DNA of 64,000 nt from Octadecabacter temperatus (GTDB lineage Bacteria > Pseudomonadota > Alphaproteobacteria > Rhodobacterales > Rhodobacteraceae). Positions 1 to 10,045 of this stretch are shown here, one piece after another (the first letter of the stretch is position 1; each line of letters begins with the position of its first letter). The notes under the pieces were generated by a model. The model had not been told where the DNA came from and made no database searches. It worked only from the letters and a program-made list of their open reading frames with translations. The translations under genes and the position numbers were made by a program. The stretch is taken from positions 1,426,001-1,490,000 of the forward strand of contig NZ_CP012160.1 in assembly GCF_001187845.1 (NCBI RefSeq). Reading direction: 5' to 3'.

Positions 1-927
1 CCGGTTGTTGAGGATTACCAAGACCAAGGTATCCCGTTCAACATGGGTATGGTTTTCCCTGTTTCCACACATAACTACGAACTGCGTTACTGGTTGGCTG
101 CTGGCGGGCTTGAGCCAGGGTATTACTCTCCAGACGACGTAAGCGGCCAAATCGGTGCAGACGTGTTCCTTAGCGTGACACCTCCACCGCAGATGCCGTC
201 CACAATGGAAGCGGGTACGATCTTTGGTTACTGCGTTGGCGAACCTTGGAACCAGCAGGCCGTTTTCAAAGGCATCGGCGTTCCAGTTATCACCGACTAT
301 GAAATCTGGCGCAACAACCCAGAGAAGGTGTTTGGCATCTCAGCTGAGTTCGCGGAAGAGAACCCGAACACAACAATCGCCCTGACCAAAGCGCTGATCC
401 GTGCCGCGATCTGGTTGGATGAAAACGACAACGCCAACCGCGAAGAAGCGGTCGAAATCTTGGCGCGTTCCGAATACGTCGGCGCAGATGCAGAAGTCAT
501 CGCGAACTCAATGACGGGTACGTTTGAATACGAAAGCGGCGACGTTCGTGACGTTCCAGATTTCAACGTGTTCTTCCGCTACAACGCGACATACCCGTTT
601 GCGTCCGATGCGATCTGGTACCTGACACAGATGCGTCGCTGGGGCCAAATCGCTGAGCCACAGACAGATGAGTGGTACATTGAAACCGCGCAGTCTGTTT
701 ACCGCTCCGACATCTACCTTGATGCAGCACGCATGTTGGTCGACGACGGTATCGCAAACGAAGCTGACTTTCCTTGGGACAGCGACGGTTTCAAAGAGCC
801 AACACCAGCAGCAGATGTCATCGACGGCATCGGCTATGACGGCCGCACGCCAAACGCCTACCTCGAGAGCCTTCCGATCGGCTTGAAGGGCGAGCAAATG
901 GTCGTCGGTTCCGAAATCCAAAACTAA
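1..927 (+). CDS. nrtA: Nitrate ABC transporter substrate-binding protein NrtA, 3' part
   Basis: The frame is already open at base 1, so the start and signal sequence lie outside the window; about the last 308 codons are present. The protein belongs to the NrtA/CmpA family of periplasmic anion-binding proteins (seen: a conserved [15 protein letters not shown] stretch near the left edge, then aromatic-rich helices). It would capture nitrate or nitrite and deliver it to the NrtB permease. The assignment to nitrate rather than another anion rests on the next genes: permease, double ATPase, NirBD and NasA. It ends 72 bases before nrtB, with a strong hairpin between them. Confidence 0.93.
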   Translation, partial: PVVEDYQDQGIPFNMGMVFPVSTHNYELRYWLAAGGLEPGYYSPDDVSGQIGADVFLSVTPPPQMPSTMEAGTIFGYCVGEPWNQQAVFKGIGVPVITDYEIWRNNPEKVFGISAEFAEENPNTTIALTKALIRAAIWLDENDNANREEAVEILARSEYVGADAEVIANSMTGTFEYESGDVRDVPDFNVFFRYNATYPFASDAIWYLTQMRRWGQIAEPQTDEWYIETAQSVYRSDIYLDAARMLVDDGIANEADFPWDSDGFKEPTPAADVIDGIGYDGRTPNAYLESLPIGLKGEQMVVGSEIQN

Positions 928-935
928 AACACTTT

Positions 936-960
936 CCCGCCCCACGCACCGTGGGGCGGG
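936..960 (+). terminator. Strong intercistronic hairpin between nrtA and nrtB
   Basis: A perfect 10-bp GC-rich stem (CCCGCCCCAC at 936-945 with its complement at 951-960) encloses a 5-base loop just after the nrtA stop. No clear T-run follows on the plus strand, so full termination is unlikely. Such hairpins after binding-protein genes usually protect the upstream mRNA or cause partial termination, giving more binding protein than permease. That role is inferred. Confidence 0.6.
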
Positions 961-999
961 CAAACTCCTTTTAACGTCCTCCAGAATACAGGCCCTCAC

Positions 1000-2073
1000 A
1001 TGACCGCCATCGACCCAGATACAATCGAACAAGAGGCCCGCAAAGCGCGCCGTTTTACGCGGATCAACAAAGCCGACGCATGGTTTCAGGTGATGGGTTT
1101 GGCGTGGTTAACGCCAATTCTGAAAGCCGCCGCAGGGGACAACCCACGCGCGCAAATGTCTGAAATCTGGCGCCTTTTAGGGGTGCCTGTTCTGGCGATT
1201 GGTATCTTTATCGCTGCATGGGCGACCTTGGCTCCAACAGTGCAAACGTCCCTCGGTGCGATCCCAGGACCCGTACAGGTCTGGGAGCAGGCGATTAATC
1301 TGAACGCCGACGCCGTGCGCGAACGCGAGAAAGAAGCTGCGTTCTACGTGCGCCAAGACGAGCGCAACGCGGCATTGATTGCAGAAGGAAACGCAGAAGA
1401 CGTACGCGACCGTATCTACACAGGTAAGCCGACGTATTATCAACAGATCTGGACATCCATCAAAACGGTGTTCTTCGGGTTCCTCATCGGGTCAGCAATT
1501 GCGATCCCACTCGGGATTATGGCCGGCCTTTCCGCGACGGCAAACGCCGCGATCAACCCGATCATTCAAATCTTCAAACCGGTTAGCCCGCTGGCATGGT
1601 TGCCGATTGTTACCATGGTGGTTTCTGCGGTTTACGCGACCAACGACGGGATGTTTTCCAAATCCTTCCTCGTGTCCGCGATCACGGTGACCCTTTGTTC
1701 ACTATGGCCGACATTGATCAACACGGCCTTGGGTGTGTCATCCATCGACAAGGATTTGGTCAGCGTATCCAAGGTTCTGAAAATGAACACTTATTCGAAG
1801 ATCACCAAGCTGGTATTGCCGTCTGCATTGCCGCTGATCTTCACCGGCCTTCGTTTGTCATTGGGTGTGGGTTGGATGGTTCTGATCGCTGCGGAAATGC
1901 TCGCGCAGAACCCTGGTCTTGGGAAATTCGTCTGGGATGAATTCCAGAACGGCTCATCCCAATCACTCGCTAAAATCATGGTTGCTGTCTTCACCATCGG
2001 TATCATCGGCTTCTTGCTGGACCGCGTGATGTTCGCACTGCAATCCATGTTCACCTTCACAGAAAACCGGTGA
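1000..2073 (+). CDS. nrtB: Nitrate ABC transporter permease NrtB
   Basis: Inner-membrane permease of the nitrate importer. At 357 residues it is longer than the usual roughly 280-300. The first membrane segment is around residues 65-87; a charged, Glu/Arg-rich region follows at about 100-145, then the BPD_transp_1 membrane domain. The EAA-type loop that docks on the ATPase is visible near residues 265-285 ([18 protein letters not shown]). It lies between nrtA and the ATPase gene and overlaps the latter by four bases (GTGA). The extra charged region between the first two membrane segments is unusual. Function is secure; nitrate specificity comes from the operon. Confidence 0.92.
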   Translation: MTAIDPDTIEQEARKARRFTRINKADAWFQVMGLAWLTPILKAAAGDNPRAQMSEIWRLLGVPVLAIGIFIAAWATLAPTVQTSLGAIPGPVQVWEQAINLNADAVREREKEAAFYVRQDERNAALIAEGNAEDVRDRIYTGKPTYYQQIWTSIKTVFFGFLIGSAIAIPLGIMAGLSATANAAINPIIQIFKPVSPLAWLPIVTMVVSAVYATNDGMFSKSFLVSAITVTLCSLWPTLINTALGVSSIDKDLVSVSKVLKMNTYSKITKLVLPSALPLIFTGLRLSLGVGWMVLIAAEMLAQNPGLGKFVWDEFQNGSSQSLAKIMVAVFTIGIIGFLLDRVMFALQSMFTFTENR

Positions 2074-3758
2074 ACGATATGAGCATCCTAAAGTTTGAAA
2101 ACGTCTCCAAGGGCTTCGGCCAAGGCACCAACCGCGTCGATGTTCTTCAAGACATCAATCTTGAAATCGAAGACGGTGAGTTCGTCGCAATCCTCGGATT
2201 TTCCGGTACAGGGAAATCCACACTGATGAACCTGATCGCTGGGCTGGAAATGCCCGACACCGGCAGCGTTACCTTTAAAGGCGTGCCTATTAAGGGGCCT
2301 GGGCCGGAACGTGGTCTGGTCTTTCAAAGCTACTCTCTGATGCCGTGGCTTACGGTTGGGGGAAACGTCGGCCTTGCGGTCGATGCGGTGTTCCCAAAGC
2401 TGAACAAAGAAGAACGCCAAGCCAAGATTGACCACTATGTCAGCATGGTGGGGCTGTCCCACGCAACGTCGCGGCGACCATCAGAACTGTCCGGTGGCAT
2501 GCGCCAACGGGTGTCCGTTGCCCGTGCACTGGCAATGAGCCCTGAGATGTTGTTGCTGGACGAGCCGCTAAGTGCGCTCGATGCGTTGACCCGTGCCAAT
2601 CTCGCAGACGAAATCCTTGATATTTGGGAGACGGACAAGAAGACCTGTATCCTGATCACCAATGACGTGGACGAGGCGATTTTGCTGGCCGACCGTATCA
2701 TACCATTGAACCCGGATGGCACCTTGGCCGATCCGGTTACCGTCAACATTCCGCGCCCACGTGATCGCGGTGCGATGAACGATGACGCAACATTTAAAGC
2801 GTTGCGTGCACAGGTAACCAAGTATTTGATGGATATCGGTATCGCGGCCAAGGTCGAAGATACGCGGCATTTGCCAGACGTAACCCCGATCCATTCGGTT
2901 CCTGCGGCGGTCGCCGAGGCACAAGAGGGCGGCATCGAAGAACGCTATTTGAACTTCTCGCAGCTACACAAAGTGTACCCAACGCCCAAAGGCCCGCTAA
3001 CCGTGGTCGAAGACTTTGACCTTAAGGTCAACAAGGGTGAATTCATCAGCCTGATCGGGCATTCTGGCTGTGGTAAATCCACGGTTCTGACCATGGCCGC
3101 CGGCCTGAACCCGATTTCAAAGGGTGCGATCAAACTGGATGGTTGGAACGTTGAAGGCGCTGATCCAGAACGCGCTGTGGTCTTTCAGTCGCCAAACCTG
3201 TTTCCATGGCTGACAGCCAAGGAAAACGTCGCGATTGGCGTGCATAAGGTTTACCCGCGTGCGTCCCAAGCCGAACGTCAGGACGTGATTGAATACTACC
3301 TTGAACGTGTTGGTTTGGCCGACAGCATGGATACGGTCGCATCCTCCATGTCCAACGGTATGAAACAGCGGGTCGGGATCGCACGCGCATTTGCGCTGTC
3401 GCCGAAATTGCTGCTTTTGGACGAACCATTCGGCATGCTCGACAGTCTTACTCGTTGGGAGCTACAAGAGGTCCTGATGGAGGTTTGGTCCCGTACCAAA
3501 GTGACCGCCATCTGCGTCACGCACGATGTGGATGAGGCTATTTTGCTCGCGGATCGCGTGGTGATGATGACCAACGGACCACAGGCCACAATCGGCAAAA
3601 TTACCGATGTGAAACTGCCACGCCCACGCACACGCAAAGCGTTGCTAGAGCATCCAGATTACTACAACTACCGCGCAGAGGTTCTTGATTTCCTTGAGGA
3701 ATATGAACACGGAAAAACCCCGAAACCGAAACCCATAACAACAGTGGCGGCAGAATAA
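2070..3758 (+). CDS. nrtC: Fused double ABC ATPase of the nitrate transporter (NrtC/NrtD-like)
   Basis: Two complete nucleotide-binding domains are joined in one 562-residue protein that energises NrtB. NBD1 (about 5-225) has Walker A GFSGTGKST, signature LSGGM and Walker B MLLLDEP, but Asn (about residue 198) replaces the H-loop His (ITNDVDEA). NBD2 (about 290-540) has Walker A GHSGCGKST, Walker B LLLLDEP and the normal H-loop THDVDEA, but its signature reads MSNGM. In a head-to-tail sandwich, both defects fall in the same ATP site. The start is GTG overlapping the nrtB stop; an ATG three codons later (2079) is equally possible. It overlaps nirB by one base. Confidence 0.9.
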   Translation: MNDMSILKFENVSKGFGQGTNRVDVLQDINLEIEDGEFVAILGFSGTGKSTLMNLIAGLEMPDTGSVTFKGVPIKGPGPERGLVFQSYSLMPWLTVGGNVGLAVDAVFPKLNKEERQAKIDHYVSMVGLSHATSRRPSELSGGMRQRVSVARALAMSPEMLLLDEPLSALDALTRANLADEILDIWETDKKTCILITNDVDEAILLADRIIPLNPDGTLADPVTVNIPRPRDRGAMNDDATFKALRAQVTKYLMDIGIAAKVEDTRHLPDVTPIHSVPAAVAEAQEGGIEERYLNFSQLHKVYPTPKGPLTVVEDFDLKVNKGEFISLIGHSGCGKSTVLTMAAGLNPISKGAIKLDGWNVEGADPERAVVFQSPNLFPWLTAKENVAIGVHKVYPRASQAERQDVIEYYLERVGLADSMDTVASSMSNGMKQRVGIARAFALSPKLLLLDEPFGMLDSLTRWELQEVLMEVWSRTKVTAICVTHDVDEAILLADRVVMMTNGPQATIGKITDVKLPRPRTRKALLEHPDYYNYRAEVLDFLEEYEHGKTPKPKPITTVAAE

Positions 3759-6187
3759 TGACACAGAGATTGATCATAATCGGCGCTGGCATGGCGACAG
3801 GCCGCGCGCTGGAGCATCTGTTGGATGCAGGCGCGGATTACGACGTAACGTTGTTTAACGCGGAACCGCGCGGCAACTACAACCGCATCATGCTTTCGCC
3901 CGTTTTGTCCGGCGAAAAAACATATGCCGAAATCGAAACCCACACGGCTGAATGGTACGAAGAGAACGGCATCACCTGCCGCTTCGGTGAGAAAATCGCA
4001 TCGATTGATCGGGCCGCCAAAACTGTGACGGCTGAAAACGGCGATGTTCTGTCCTATGACAAACTGCTGTTCGGGACGGGGTCTAATCCGTTTATGATCC
4101 CGCTTCCGGGTCATGATCTTGAAGGCGTCATTGCCTACCGCGACCTTGAGGACACCGAGCGCATGATGGGCCTTGGCCCTGACAATAAATGCGTTGTCAT
4201 CGGTGGTGGTTTGTTGGGCCTAGAGGCGGCTGCAGGCATGGCCGCGCGGGGTGTCGACGTCACCGTTATTCACATCATGGGCCACTTGATGGAACGTCAG
4301 TTGGACGAAGCCGCGGGCTACCTTTTGCGCAAGGCATTGGTGGACAAGGGCATTACCGTTAAATGCTCTGCCAACTCAAAAGAAATCCTTGGCGAAAACG
4401 GTAAAGTCCGTGCGTTGCTGTTGGATGATGGCACTGAATTGCCGTGTGACTTGTTGGTCATGGCCGTGGGCATCCGCCCGAATACCAAGCTTGCGCAAGA
4501 CGCTGGCGTGGCTGTCGGCAAGGGCATCCATGTGGATGATCAAATGTGTACGTCTGATGCCGATATTTTGGCGGTTGGCGAATGTGTTGAACACGACGGT
4601 GCGATCTTTGGTTTGGTTGCCCCGCTTTATGATCAAGCAAAGGTCGTCGCGAAAACGCTGATGGGCGACGAGGCGCAATTCGTTCAGAAAGAACTGTCCA
4701 CCAAGTTGAAGGTCACGGGCTGTGATCTGTTCAGCGCGGGTGATTTCGCTGAAGGGGAAGGGCGCGAAGATATTGTGTTCCGCGACCCTGCGCGCGGCGT
4801 TTACCGCCGCTTGGTGCTTGAAGATAACGTTGTCGTCGGGGCCGTCATGTATGGCGACACCGCTGACAGCAACTGGTTCTTTGGCCTGATCCGCGAAAAG
4901 ACCGACGTGTCTGACATGCGCGAGACCTTGATCTTTGGTCCAGCCTTTCAGGGGGGCGGTGCCTCGGACCCGCTCTCAGCCGTTGCAGCCTTACCGCGTG
5001 ATGCGGAAATCTGCGGCTGCAACGGCATTTCCAAAGGTGAAATCGAAGACGCAATCGCAGCTGGTTCTGGCGACCTAGCTGCCATCAAAGCCAGCACAAA
5101 AGCATCCGCATCCTGCGGGACCTGCACCGGATTGGTTGAACAGGTCTTGGCCGTCACACTGGGCGATGATTTTGTCATCCCAGCGGCCGCGTCCATTTGT
5201 GGCTGCACAGACATGACGCACGAAGACGTGCGTCGCATGATCAAGTCGCAAAAACTGACCTCAATGCCCGCCGTTTGGCAGGAATGCGGTTGGAAGACAT
5301 CCTGTGGCTGCCATGTCTGCCGCCCGGCATTGAATTTCTATCTGCTGGCCGACTGGCCGCTTGAATACCAAGATGACCCGCAGTCGCGTTTCATTAACGA
5401 ACGCAAGCACGCCAACATCCAGAAAGACGGCACATTCTCAGTTGTTCCGCGCATGTGGGGTGGGATCACCACACCGGATGAGCTGCGTGCGATTGCCGAT
5501 GCCGCCGATAAGTTTGAGGTGCCAACCGTTAAGGTCACTGGCGGTCAGCGGATCGATTTGCTCGGTGTAAAGGGTGAAGACCTGCCAGCAATTTGGGACG
5601 ATCTGAACAAGGCTGGCATGGTGTCTGGCCACGCTTATTCCAAAGGGTTGCGTACGGTCAAAACCTGTGTTGGTACGGACCATTGCCGTTTTGGGACCCA
5701 GGACAGCACCGGTCTTGGCATCAAACTGGAAAAGATACTCTGGGGCTCTTGGACGCCGCATAAGTTGAAGCTTGGTGTTTCGGGGTGTCCGCGCAACTGC
5801 GCTGAGGCCACCTGTAAGGACATCGGCATCGTCTGTGTCGACAGTGGGTATCAGATCAGCATCGGTGGGGCTGCGGGCATGGATGTGCGCGAAACGGTTC
5901 TGCTGTGCCAGGTTCCGACGGAAGAAGAAGTCGTCGACGTCATAAAAGCGGTTACACAATCCTATCGTGAAAACGCCAAATATTTGGATCGCATCTATAA
6001 ATGGATGGACAAGGTTGGCCTTGAGTGGATCCAAGAAACCGTTGAGGACCTCGACACGCGCGCAGCGCTGGTTGAGCGTTTCGATCTTTCACAAACTATC
6101 TACCGCAAGGACCCTTGGGCGCAGCACGTCGCCAAGGCCGAAACCTATCAGCCACTAGCTGACCTGACTTTGGAGGCCGCAGAATGA
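3758..6187 (+). CDS. nirB: Assimilatory nitrite reductase large subunit NirB
   Basis: Cytoplasmic NAD(P)H-dependent reduction of nitrite to ammonium. Order of domains in 809 residues: FAD/NAD-binding pyridine nucleotide oxidoreductase (GAGMATG at the N terminus, second GGGLLGLEAA near 150); two BFD-like [2Fe-2S] regions (CGCNG with CGTC, then CGCTD with CGCHVC); ferredoxin-like half domain; and the siroheme/[4Fe-4S] domain with CVGTDHC (C-x5-C) and GCPRNC (C-x3-C). All cofactor ligands are intact. Start and stop overlap the neighbours (TAATG and ATGA), indicating translational coupling with the ATPase and nirD. Siroheme supply is presumably linked to cysG downstream. Confidence 0.97.
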   Translation: MTQRLIIIGAGMATGRALEHLLDAGADYDVTLFNAEPRGNYNRIMLSPVLSGEKTYAEIETHTAEWYEENGITCRFGEKIASIDRAAKTVTAENGDVLSYDKLLFGTGSNPFMIPLPGHDLEGVIAYRDLEDTERMMGLGPDNKCVVIGGGLLGLEAAAGMAARGVDVTVIHIMGHLMERQLDEAAGYLLRKALVDKGITVKCSANSKEILGENGKVRALLLDDGTELPCDLLVMAVGIRPNTKLAQDAGVAVGKGIHVDDQMCTSDADILAVGECVEHDGAIFGLVAPLYDQAKVVAKTLMGDEAQFVQKELSTKLKVTGCDLFSAGDFAEGEGREDIVFRDPARGVYRRLVLEDNVVVGAVMYGDTADSNWFFGLIREKTDVSDMRETLIFGPAFQGGGASDPLSAVAALPRDAEICGCNGISKGEIEDAIAAGSGDLAAIKASTKASASCGTCTGLVEQVLAVTLGDDFVIPAAASICGCTDMTHEDVRRMIKSQKLTSMPAVWQECGWKTSCGCHVCRPALNFYLLADWPLEYQDDPQSRFINERKHANIQKDGTFSVVPRMWGGITTPDELRAIADAADKFEVPTVKVTGGQRIDLLGVKGEDLPAIWDDLNKAGMVSGHAYSKGLRTVKTCVGTDHCRFGTQDSTGLGIKLEKILWGSWTPHKLKLGVSGCPRNCAEATCKDIGIVCVDSGYQISIGGAAGMDVRETVLLCQVPTEEEVVDVIKAVTQSYRENAKYLDRIYKWMDKVGLEWIQETVEDLDTRAALVERFDLSQTIYRKDPWAQHVAKAETYQPLADLTLEAAE

Positions 6188-6531
6188 ACGAGCAACCAGC
6201 CAATTGGGTCGATATCGCCGCCCTTGAAGACGTACCGAAACGGGGCGCGCGCCTGATCAAAACCGCGCATGGCTGCGTCGCTGTGTTCCGCACCGGAGCG
6301 GATGAGGTCTACGCCCTCGACAATGCGTGTCCGCACAAACAGGGTCCGCTGGCAGATGGGATCGTGCATGATAAATCCGTGACGTGCCCGTTGCACAACT
6401 GGGTTATCTCGCTGGAAACAGGGGAAGTGCAGGGCGCGGACGAGGGGCAGGTGGCAACCTATCCGGCCAAGGTCGTTGATGGGCGCATCACGCTTGATAC
6501 AGCCTTCCTAGTCAGACGGGCGGTTGCATGA
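6184..6531 (+). CDS. nirD: Nitrite reductase small subunit NirD (Rieske-type)
   Basis: A 115-residue Rieske-fold partner of NirB. The [2Fe-2S] ligands are present: C-P-H in ACPHKQGPLADG and C-P-L-H in CPLHNW. Many enterobacterial NirD proteins lack these ligands, so this is the Rieske-competent kind. It sits between nirB and nasA with four-base ATGA overlaps on both sides, so the three are translated as one unit. It is probably an electron-transfer or stability subunit of the nitrite reductase. Confidence 0.95.
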   Translation: MNEQPANWVDIAALEDVPKRGARLIKTAHGCVAVFRTGADEVYALDNACPHKQGPLADGIVHDKSVTCPLHNWVISLETGEVQGADEGQVATYPAKVVDGRITLDTAFLVRRAVA

Positions 6532-9107
6532 ATCTAACGAAGACAGTTTGCCCCTATTGCGGCGTCGGCTGCGGGGTTTTGGCCGGTGCTGACGGCACCA
6601 TTAAGGGCGACCCTGAACATCCAGCGAACTTTGGGCGGCTGTGTTCAAAAGGGGCGGCACTTGGTGAAACCATTGATCTTGAAGGACGGCTTCTGACGCC
6701 AAAGGTCAACGGCAAGGATGCCGATTGGGACGAAACCCTCGACCTTATTGCTGAACAGTTCAACACCGCCATCCGTGAGCATGGCCCCGACAGTGTTGCG
6801 TTCTACCTTTCAGGACAAATCCTCACGGAGGATTACTACGTCGCCAACAAGCTGATGAAGGGGTTCATTGGCTCTGCGAACGTCGACACGAACTCGCGGC
6901 TATGCATGGCGTCATCTGTTGTGGGCCATAAACGGGCCTTTGGGACCGACACTGTGCCCGGCACCTATGAGGACCTTGAACAGGCGGATCTGATCGTGTT
7001 GGTCGGGTCCAACCTTGCATGGTGCCATCCCGTGCTGCACCATCGCATCGCTGCGGCGAAAGCCGAGCGCCCCAACATGCGCATCGTCAATATCGACCCG
7101 CGCAAAACCGCGACCACCGACCTAGCTGACATCCATTTGCGGATCGCAAAAGACGGCGACGTCGCGCTGTTCAACGGGTTGCTGGCGCATTTGGCTGACA
7201 CAGGTGCGTTGAACAATGACTACATCCGCGATCACGTCGAAGGCGGCCTTCCTGCGATCACGCAAGCCCGCCTTGATGATCCATCTGAAAGCGGGCTAAC
7301 CCCACAAGAGCTGTCTGACTTCTATCAGCTTTGGACTAGCACGCAAAAGGTGGTCACGGTTTATTCCCAAGGGGTAAACCAATCTGAAAGCGGATCTGAC
7401 AAAGTGAACGCGATCCTGAATTGCCACCTTGCAACAGGGCGCATCGGAACGCCGGGCTGTGGGCCGTTTTCTGTTACAGGACAACCCAATGCGATGGGTG
7501 GGCGTGAGGTAGGCGGCTTGGCCAATATGCTCGCCAATCATCTGGACATCGAAAACCCAGATCACCGCGATTGCGTACAAAACTTTTGGAACAGCCCGAC
7601 TATGTCGACGCAGGCTGGCCTTAAGGCGGTCGATATGTTTCAGGCCTGCGCTGACGGGAAGATCAAGGCGCTCTGGGTTATCTCGACCAATCCTGCCGTT
7701 AGCTTGCCAGACGCCGATGGCGTTGCAGAGGCGATCAAAAAGGTGCCGTTTGTCGTCGTCTCTGACATCATGGCACGCACGGATACCGGTGATCTGGCGG
7801 ACGTGTTGTTGCCGGCAACCGGATGGGGCGAAAAAGATGGCACGGTTACCAATTCAGAACGCCGTATTTCACGCCAGCGCGCGTTCCTTCCCGTGCCAGG
7901 ACAAGCCCGTCCAGATTGGGAAATCATCTGTGACGTTGGTGTTCGAATGGGTTGGAAAGACGCGTTTACCTTTGCGTCTCCTGCTGAGGTGTTTGCCGAA
8001 TACGTCGCACTTTCATCTGCCTCCGCTGACTTCGGGCGTGACCTTGATCTGAGCATCTTTGCAGATGCCGACTACGCCAACTTGATACCGACGCAGTGGC
8101 CTAAAGATGGAAAACGGTTCTTCGCGGATGGTGGATTCTATCACCCTGATGGCAAAGCACGTATGCTGCCTGTCTGCGCACCAACGCCGTGCGAGGGTGA
8201 CGGATTTATATTGAATACTGGGCGCAACCGCGATCAGTGGCACACAATGACCCGCACAGGCAAAGCCCCGCGTCTTGGGGCGCATTTGGCGGAACCTTAC
8301 GTTGAAATTCACCCCGTTGATGCGGCCAAATTGGACATCACGGCTGGCGATCTAATTGAGCTAAGCAACCCGAAGGGGACGTCAGTTCTGCGGGCTCTCA
8401 TCACTGATCGCACCACTGAGCGTCAACTCTTCGCGCCCATGCACTGGACCCGCCAGCAAAGCAGCAAAGCTTGGGTGAATAATCTGGCCTCATCTGTAGT
8501 TGATCCGTTTTCTGGGCAACCTGCGTCCAAGAATATCAATGTCACGGCACGCAGATATGGCGCGAGCTGGTACGGTTATGCCGCGGGTTTGAACCCCATT
8601 AGCCCCGATTGCACGTATGGCGCTATTTCACGAACCTTGACCGGTTGGCAGGGTGAATTCGCGGGTCTTGATGCGCCTGAAAACTGGGAAGCGCTTGCGC
8701 GTGATCTCATGGACATAGGGCAGGGCGACGTGTCTGAGGTTCGGGACAACACAGGGCAACAAACCCGTCTTGCGTTTCATGATGGCGACCAGGTGATCGG
8801 GCTTTTCTTTATCAGCCCAAAACCTGTGTCCCTGTCCCGTAGCCACGCGGTGTCCTTGATCGGCACCGAAACGCCGCCGCTGTTGGCGCTGGCTGGGCAA
8901 AGCGGTGCGGACCAACCAGATCCGGGCGCCACCATTTGTGCCTGCCTCAACGTTGGTGTGAACACCTTGCGACAGGCAATCGCGGACGGTGCGAACAGTG
9001 TCGATGCCTTGGGCGACGCCACGTCTGCTGGGACCAATTGCGGCTCGTGCAAACCTGAATTGGCCCGCTTGCTCGCAGATTTCCAACTTCCAATGGCCGC
9101 AGAATGA
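6528..9107 (+). CDS. nasA: Assimilatory nitrate reductase catalytic subunit
   Basis: A molybdopterin-guanine-dinucleotide oxidoreductase that reduces nitrate to nitrite in the cytoplasm. The N terminus carries the [4Fe-4S] motif CPYCGVGCGVL with its distal Cys in RLCSKGAA. The molybdopterin core follows, with a MopB_CT dinucleotide-binding domain at about 540-680. The C-terminal 60 residues form a BFD-like [2Fe-2S] domain (CACLNVG and TNCGSCKPEL), as in NasA/NarB forms with an added electron-entry domain. Length 859 is normal. The electron donor is not visible here. The gene overlaps nirD and the TrpD2-like gene by four bases each. Confidence 0.96.
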   Translation: MNLTKTVCPYCGVGCGVLAGADGTIKGDPEHPANFGRLCSKGAALGETIDLEGRLLTPKVNGKDADWDETLDLIAEQFNTAIREHGPDSVAFYLSGQILTEDYYVANKLMKGFIGSANVDTNSRLCMASSVVGHKRAFGTDTVPGTYEDLEQADLIVLVGSNLAWCHPVLHHRIAAAKAERPNMRIVNIDPRKTATTDLADIHLRIAKDGDVALFNGLLAHLADTGALNNDYIRDHVEGGLPAITQARLDDPSESGLTPQELSDFYQLWTSTQKVVTVYSQGVNQSESGSDKVNAILNCHLATGRIGTPGCGPFSVTGQPNAMGGREVGGLANMLANHLDIENPDHRDCVQNFWNSPTMSTQAGLKAVDMFQACADGKIKALWVISTNPAVSLPDADGVAEAIKKVPFVVVSDIMARTDTGDLADVLLPATGWGEKDGTVTNSERRISRQRAFLPVPGQARPDWEIICDVGVRMGWKDAFTFASPAEVFAEYVALSSASADFGRDLDLSIFADADYANLIPTQWPKDGKRFFADGGFYHPDGKARMLPVCAPTPCEGDGFILNTGRNRDQWHTMTRTGKAPRLGAHLAEPYVEIHPVDAAKLDITAGDLIELSNPKGTSVLRALITDRTTERQLFAPMHWTRQQSSKAWVNNLASSVVDPFSGQPASKNINVTARRYGASWYGYAAGLNPISPDCTYGAISRTLTGWQGEFAGLDAPENWEALARDLMDIGQGDVSEVRDNTGQQTRLAFHDGDQVIGLFFISPKPVSLSRSHAVSLIGTETPPLLALAGQSGADQPDPGATICACLNVGVNTLRQAIADGANSVDALGDATSAGTNCGSCKPELARLLADFQLPMAAE

Positions 9108-10045
9108 CGCTTGCGCCATTTGTTCGTATTGTCGCCCGCGGCAAAGGCCGCGCACGCCCATTGACGCAGGACGAGGCGCAGCAAGCGATGACATTGATGT
9201 TGTCAGGTGATGCCGCGCCTGAAGCCGTTGGTGCGCTTCTTATGGTGCTGCGTTTGCGCGGTGAAACAGATGCGGAAATCGCAGGGTTTACGGCCGCATT
9301 ACGGGCCACAACGCCAAACTTCCCTACCGCTGACTTGGATTGGCCCTGTTACGCTGCTGGGCGCACACGTGGTTCGCCGCTGTTTCTACTCGCCGCAAAG
9401 CTGGTGGCACAGGCTGGATACGCGGTTACGCTTCATGGCTGGAACTCGCACCAAAGCTCAGCTGCGGATGTGCGTGAGGTTCTGTACGATCTCGAGCTGG
9501 AAGGTGACGGGCTCACATACCGACCACTTGAAACCTTAAACCCGGCCGCGTTTGAGTTGTTAAAACTGCGCGATACATTCGGGCTGCGAAGCTGCATCAA
9601 CACGGTTCTTCGTATGTGGAATCCGTCTGGGGCAGGGGCATCGGTACAGGGTGTCTTTCATCCGTCCTATCGCGGGTTGCAATCGCGCGCGGCTGCTTTA
9701 CTTGGCGACAGAAATTTGACCGTCATCAAAGGCGGCGGTGGCGAATTCGAGCGTAACCCAACGAAGGAAACGGCCATCTTTGGTTTGCGCAATGGGGAAG
9801 AGTTGAACACCTCAGCCCCCGCATGCCTAAGCGAAACACGCCGCATGAACGAACCCGAGCAAGCCTTTGATATTAAATCATTATGGCGTGGTTCAAGTGA
9901 CGACACATTCGCCATCGAGACGATCATAGGAACGGCCGCGTTGGCCCTTTGGACACTGGATGAAGCCGCTACAGTCTCGCAATCCAGCGCCCTTGCAGCG
10001 GACATGTGGCGCGACCGACATTCCCTATCAAGGAGAGCAGGATGA
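9104..10045 (+). CDS. TrpD2/YbiB-like glycosyltransferase-fold protein
   Basis: A 313-residue protein of the anthranilate phosphoribosyltransferase-like superfamily, annotated in relatives as a glycosyl transferase family protein. The N-terminal helical domain matches TrpD (GKGRARPLTQDEA). The PRPP-binding glycine loop is not recognisable, and the KHGNR motif reads LHGWN, so TrpD catalysis is unlikely. E. coli YbiB, a TrpD2 relative, binds nucleic acids. A glycine-rich KGGGGEFERN stretch near 208 is retained. It is embedded between nasA and cysG with four-base overlaps at both ends, so it is co-translated with the nitrate genes. What it does there is unknown. Confidence 0.8.
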   Translation: MTLAPFVRIVARGKGRARPLTQDEAQQAMTLMLSGDAAPEAVGALLMVLRLRGETDAEIAGFTAALRATTPNFPTADLDWPCYAAGRTRGSPLFLLAAKLVAQAGYAVTLHGWNSHQSSAADVREVLYDLELEGDGLTYRPLETLNPAAFELLKLRDTFGLRSCINTVLRMWNPSGAGASVQGVFHPSYRGLQSRAAALLGDRNLTVIKGGGGEFERNPTKETAIFGLRNGEELNTSAPACLSETRRMNEPEQAFDIKSLWRGSSDDTFAIETIIGTAALALWTLDEAATVSQSSALAADMWRDRHSLSRRAG

